Below are positions 61,801 through 64,000 of a stretch of DNA of 64,000 bases, in pieces (the first letter of the stretch is position 1; every line of letters begins with the position of its first letter). The notes under the pieces were generated by a model. The model was not told the origin of the DNA. It saw only the letters and a list, made by a program, of their open reading frames with translations, and did no database searches. Where the stretch lies: positions 11,215,191 to 11,279,190 of the forward strand of contig VZDJ01000346.1 of assembly GCA_008694505.1 (NCBI GenBank), given 5' to 3'. Both the position numbers and the translations under genes were made by a program. The DNA is from Cyanoderma ruficeps. Taxonomy: Eukaryota > Chordata > Aves > Passeriformes > Timaliidae.

Positions 61801-64000
61801 TATCAGTTCTGATACACACAGAGGACAACTTATACAACTGCTCTGAGAGGGGGAAGTTTCATTTGCACAATATCAGGGACAGATAGGACACAAGTGCAGA
61901 TGACATCTTATACTCTACCAGCTACCACTGTGCGTTTGTGTAAGAACATCCATTCAATGAATATACTGCAGAAGAAAAACTTGTTGAAAAAAAGCTGAAG
62001 TTGATGAATGTCATTATAATGCCATAATGGTAAACTGGTACATGTCACTTATAAATACTTAGTACTAGATACATAATGATACTTATAGAGCGATCACCAT
62101 ATATGTTTCCAGTTTTCTATTTTTAATGTCTTGATCATGCTATTATGAAATTGTTGAGATGCTGCTGTGTATGCAACCTCCCTCACTGGAACTGGGCAAA
62201 CTGAGATGCCCATAATATAATTTGGCAAGAGCAGAGACGCTACTAATAGTTTCCAAAATAAGTGTTACATAGCAGTTATGAAAGAAGACCAAGGAGAAGA
62301 GAAAATGCTATTTTACTTCAAACTCTGCATCTAGGGTTGTACTTCATAATCATGTCACTGCTTTATGAGACTTACACTCCACAGTCATAAACAGTAATTT
62401 TGCAATATTAATGTTATCTTCTCACTGTGTCTACATGAAGTACTGCTGTTGGCTTATCTAAAAAGAAAAAATTAAGATAGAAATTGAGATTTTTAAAGCA
62501 CTACAGCTGTTCATTCCCATTTTCCTGTTTCTTTTATTCTACTATTCCTTAACTTTCCGTCTTTTTTTTTCATATCTTATTCTGAACTCCTCCCTCTGTG
62601 GGCTTATAAGCTTTAAGAAAGTTCATGCTATATTATTGTTTGCGTGTCTGAGCAGGGTGCCTCTCTCAGAAGCCCAGGCTGTACAGTGTTAAGACTGTGC
62701 TAAGGGTAGCATGTCCCGGGGGAGGGTAAGGTTGTGGAAAGCAGAGAAGTTCTCTGAGCTGTAACAAAACTGGCCTCTGAAGGCCACACACATGCCAAAA
62801 CAGTAAGTTACTTACTGCTGCTGTGGGCTGCAGTCTTGCTACTGGCAGAAATCTGCAATGTGGTGTGGGATTATATATGTTTCAGTACATTTCTAAGTTT
62901 TCAGTAGCCATCTGTAAGCAGTGGGGTGAATGGGCTGCATTTCAGACAACCAAGGCATCCAGGAATATTTCCTCACAGGGCACTGCTCCTTCCATCCCAT
63001 ACTCCAGATGCTGCCATATGTGTGATACAATATCTTGTTGTGAACATGCATCCATATTTTCAGTTTTGCTCACAAAGATTTCTCTAGCTATTCCACACCT
63101 ACTGAATTTTCTTTTCCAGCTGAAAGTGCAGCACACGACAGGTTAGCTTGTGCAAGTCAGTTTTGCAGTAGAATCTTGGTAATATTGAGATATATTTTCT
63201 CCTGTAAGGAGAGCATGGATGTTAAAATTAGGAGCTGAGATTTATGTATAATTTTTCAGAAAGAAATGAAATATTTTTTCCAGGCATTACTACAATCCTG
63301 TGCAGTGAAAGAGAGTATTTTACATTATTATGAAGATCATGGCTACTCTGTGATTCTGATCTAAAGTTGCCCAAAATGTCTAAGCAGTTTGGTAGACTAT
63401 CATTTTGTTCATCTATAAGATTACCTGAGCAATATCAGAGAGCATCCAGTCGGGAAATGAAGAATAATCTTTGCCACTATTTTTTGATAACAAATAAAAT
63501 ATAAATTTTAATGTGAGATGAAAAGTATCTTGCATAACTGAACTATCAAAAGAGATCAGTGATTTCTGCTCTAAATAATTACATGAAAAGAGACAGCAAA
63601 CTGACACCACGAAAGTGCTAAGCTTTGCACCATCCAAAATTTAGCTCAAATTCAGAGAATACCCTTTTCAGGAAAAGTCTGCTTAGGAATCCAGAAAGTT
63701 TCTGAGGTCACCATCTATTTCTATGCTATTTTTCCCTCTCCATATGTAGTGGACACGAGTTTTGGCCTCTAAAAGCTGGCAGATCTCCCAGAATGGATGC
63801 AAAGGTCTGGACTATCAACGTGAAGTCTGACTCAGCACTGATTCCAGCACTCTGTGAGTCTGGCTTCCCACATTGCTGCATCCATTGAAATCCTGTGGCC
63901 AGGAACTTTGCTGTAGGGTGGTGATCATTCCTAGGGAGCAGAACATTCACAAAAAAAATGTAGTAGCAATTCAATTCTAACTTGTCTACAGGACTGGTTG

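Larger units (their letters stand above)
47441..64000. other. 16.5 kb of unique AT-rich DNA with no recognised transposon
   Basis: No gene or interspersed repeat was recognised. Simple items are a G-rich tract at 49937-49970, an A13 run at 52969-52981, an inverted repeat at 52730-52756, an A16 run at 54095-54110, and GT-rich microsatellite DNA at about 55722-55820. Exon-like segments with good splice edges occur at 56244-56284 (+) and 53419-53580 (-), but neither is a confirmed exon. The stretch 56400-62600 is nearly empty of open frames above 60 codons. Confidence 0.5.

Overview
This window looks like non-coding nuclear DNA from a bird, most likely a passerine. No protein-coding gene, rRNA gene, functional tRNA gene or CRISPR array can be supported. 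The DNA is AT-rich, with short unrelated open frames, no operon-like packing and many decayed retrotransposons. The bird assignment rests on eleven CR1 LINE fragments, several ending in the CR1 octamer ATTCTGTG (or its complement), and on a solo retroviral LTR. The passerine assignment rests on a short SINE whose head resembles the 3' half of a tRNA-Ile gene and whose tail is a CR1 3' end, the design of the songbird family TguSINE1.

Layout. At 1-20.9 kb there is mostly unique AT-rich DNA, with four CR1 fragments on the + strand (about 4.0-4.8, 5.1-5.4, 14.0-14.3 and 15.8-16.5 kb) and the SINE on the + strand (20.75-20.89 kb). At 22.26-22.89 kb lies a + strand solo LTR with a TATA box and a polyadenylation signal. 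From 23.1 to 47.4 kb there are seven CR1 fragments, all on the - strand. The longest, 28.6-29.9 kb, keeps part of the reverse transcriptase but has lost the catalytic palm. Between them lie long unique stretches, including a CpG-retaining segment rich in homeodomain-type sites at 31.74-32.06 kb that resembles a conserved non-coding element. From 47.4 kb to the end (16.5 kb) no transposable element was recognised, only simple repeats, a G-rich quadruplex-type tract near 49.95 kb and a few exon-like segments.

Interactions and open questions. No genes are seen to work together. The CR1 fragments are dead copies of an autonomous LINE, and the SINE copied itself by borrowing the CR1 tail. The strand of the CR1-type elements switches cleanly at the LTR. 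The best candidate for something undescribed is a pair of phase-compatible, exon-like segments on the + strand (41155-41221 and 56244-56284). The first encodes a hydrophobic, membrane-spanning-like stretch. This is weak evidence, because pseudo-exons are common. Boundaries of all decayed repeats were placed by eye and may be off by tens of bases.
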